The notes under the pieces are model-generated. The model worked only from the letters and a program-made list of their open reading frames with translations, had not been told where the DNA came from and did not search any database. Source: an uncultured Spartobacteria bacterium (GTDB taxonomy: Bacteria > Verrucomicrobiota > Verrucomicrobiia > Chthoniobacterales > Chthoniobacteraceae). Taken from it: DNA of 64,000 nt. A program made the translations under genes and the position numbers. This document shows, in pieces, positions 63,816 to 64,000 of the stretch (position 1 is the first letter of the stretch; the number at the start of each line of letters is the position of its first letter). The DNA lies in contig CAIRYQ010000030.1 in assembly GCA_903882875.1 (NCBI GenBank), positions 20,058-84,057 of the forward strand, given 5' to 3'.

Positions 63816-64000
63816 GCTGCGGGCACCACGCGAAAATCCTCATCGCCGACGGCAACTACCCCGCCTCCACGGCCAAGGGCCCGAACGCCCAGCAGGTCTG
63901 CCTCCAGCTCATCCCCGGCGTGCCCACCGTCGCGCAAGTCCTCCGCGCGCTCATGAGCGTGCTGCCCTTCGACGCCATCAACACCATGGGCATCCCCGCC
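63782..64000 (+). CDS. RbsD/FucU-like mutarotase, partial (runs off right edge; start uncertain)
   Basis: From about 63794 the plus-strand frame reads PSLAVAARCGHHAKILIADGNYPAST, then AKGPNAQQVCLQLIPGVPTVAQVLRALMSVLPFDAI, up to the edge. The GHxxxILIADGNYP core, with its His, is diagnostic for the RbsD/FucU pyranase/mutarotase family, which interconverts sugar anomers. No start codon fits upstream of the homology (an open but protein-unlike frame continues), so the 5' end is lost at the junction with the minus-strand fragment. Confidence 0.6.

Noticed and set aside
1..64000. rRNA, tRNA, prophage or complete insertion sequence
   Set aside because: I looked for rRNA-like blocks, tRNA cloverleafs with CCA-type ends, integrase or transposase motifs and phage structural genes, and saw none. 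A dedicated tRNA scan would settle the tRNA point.

Overview
This is a GC-rich bacterial chromosome segment, most likely from the phylum Verrucomicrobiota. I infer this from gene content and could not run a search. The pointers are many small lipoproteins, EF-hand and Tudor-like secreted proteins, a GH18/deacetylase/glycosyltransferase-type giant, a sulfatase, a BlaI/BlaR1-type pair, and a receiver/kinase-like/FGE fusion. I see no rRNA, tRNA, CRISPR array, prophage or intact transposon. About 60 genes lie in short operons on both strands.

Layout. 1-2.8 kb: the 5' end of a cell-wall glycan enzyme, then an M56 peptidase/BlaI pair on the minus strand with candidate operators. 2.8-10.4 kb: two lipoproteins, a dicarboxylate symporter, folD, an EamA permease, mpl and a response regulator. 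10.5-12.9 kb: a four-gene overlapping minus-strand operon with an ECF sigma factor and a putative anti-sigma factor. 13.1-20.1 kb: gltB-gltD, then mpg. 20.1-25.3 kb: a 43-residue lipoprotein, an L,D-transpeptidase, and a tight three-gene operon around a receiver-pseudokinase-FGE fusion. 25.3-32.3 kb: DUF2237, cupin and NAD(P)HX repair genes, and a solitary helicase-less type ISP/IIG restriction-modification enzyme, followed by a symmetric multi-hairpin repeat (32.36-32.62 kb).

32.8-44.1 kb: a secreted Tudor-like repeat protein, a TlpA-like thioredoxin, a sulfatase, a PepSY membrane protein, a serine hydrolase, a CoA-transferase and a dynamin-like GTPase. 44.2-50.8 kb: an exosortase H cassette, consisting of a giant surface protein with a PTMPSW-type C-terminal sorting signal, the exosortase itself, and its associated membrane protein. 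51-53 kb: a HemW-like radical SAM protein coupled to a chorismate-lyase-like protein. 53-57.6 kb: a Cpx-like two-component system divergent from an EF-hand protein, with a CpxR-type box between them, then a Sel1 lipoprotein. 57.7-60.6 kb: an operon of outer-membrane protein, FMN-binding protein, ApbE and b-type-haem-like membrane protein behind a promoter that overlaps a Fur-like box. 60.6-64 kb: a remnant ABC ATPase, then a glycan cluster (WavE, methyltransferase, FkbM), and at the right edge a probable junction of two gene fragments, one of them RbsD/FucU-like.

The strongest candidates for further study are the exosortase H cassette, the receiver-pseudokinase-FGE fusion, the hairpin repeat with compensatory changes between its arms, the secreted Tudor-like protein, and the Fur-controlled flavinylation operon.
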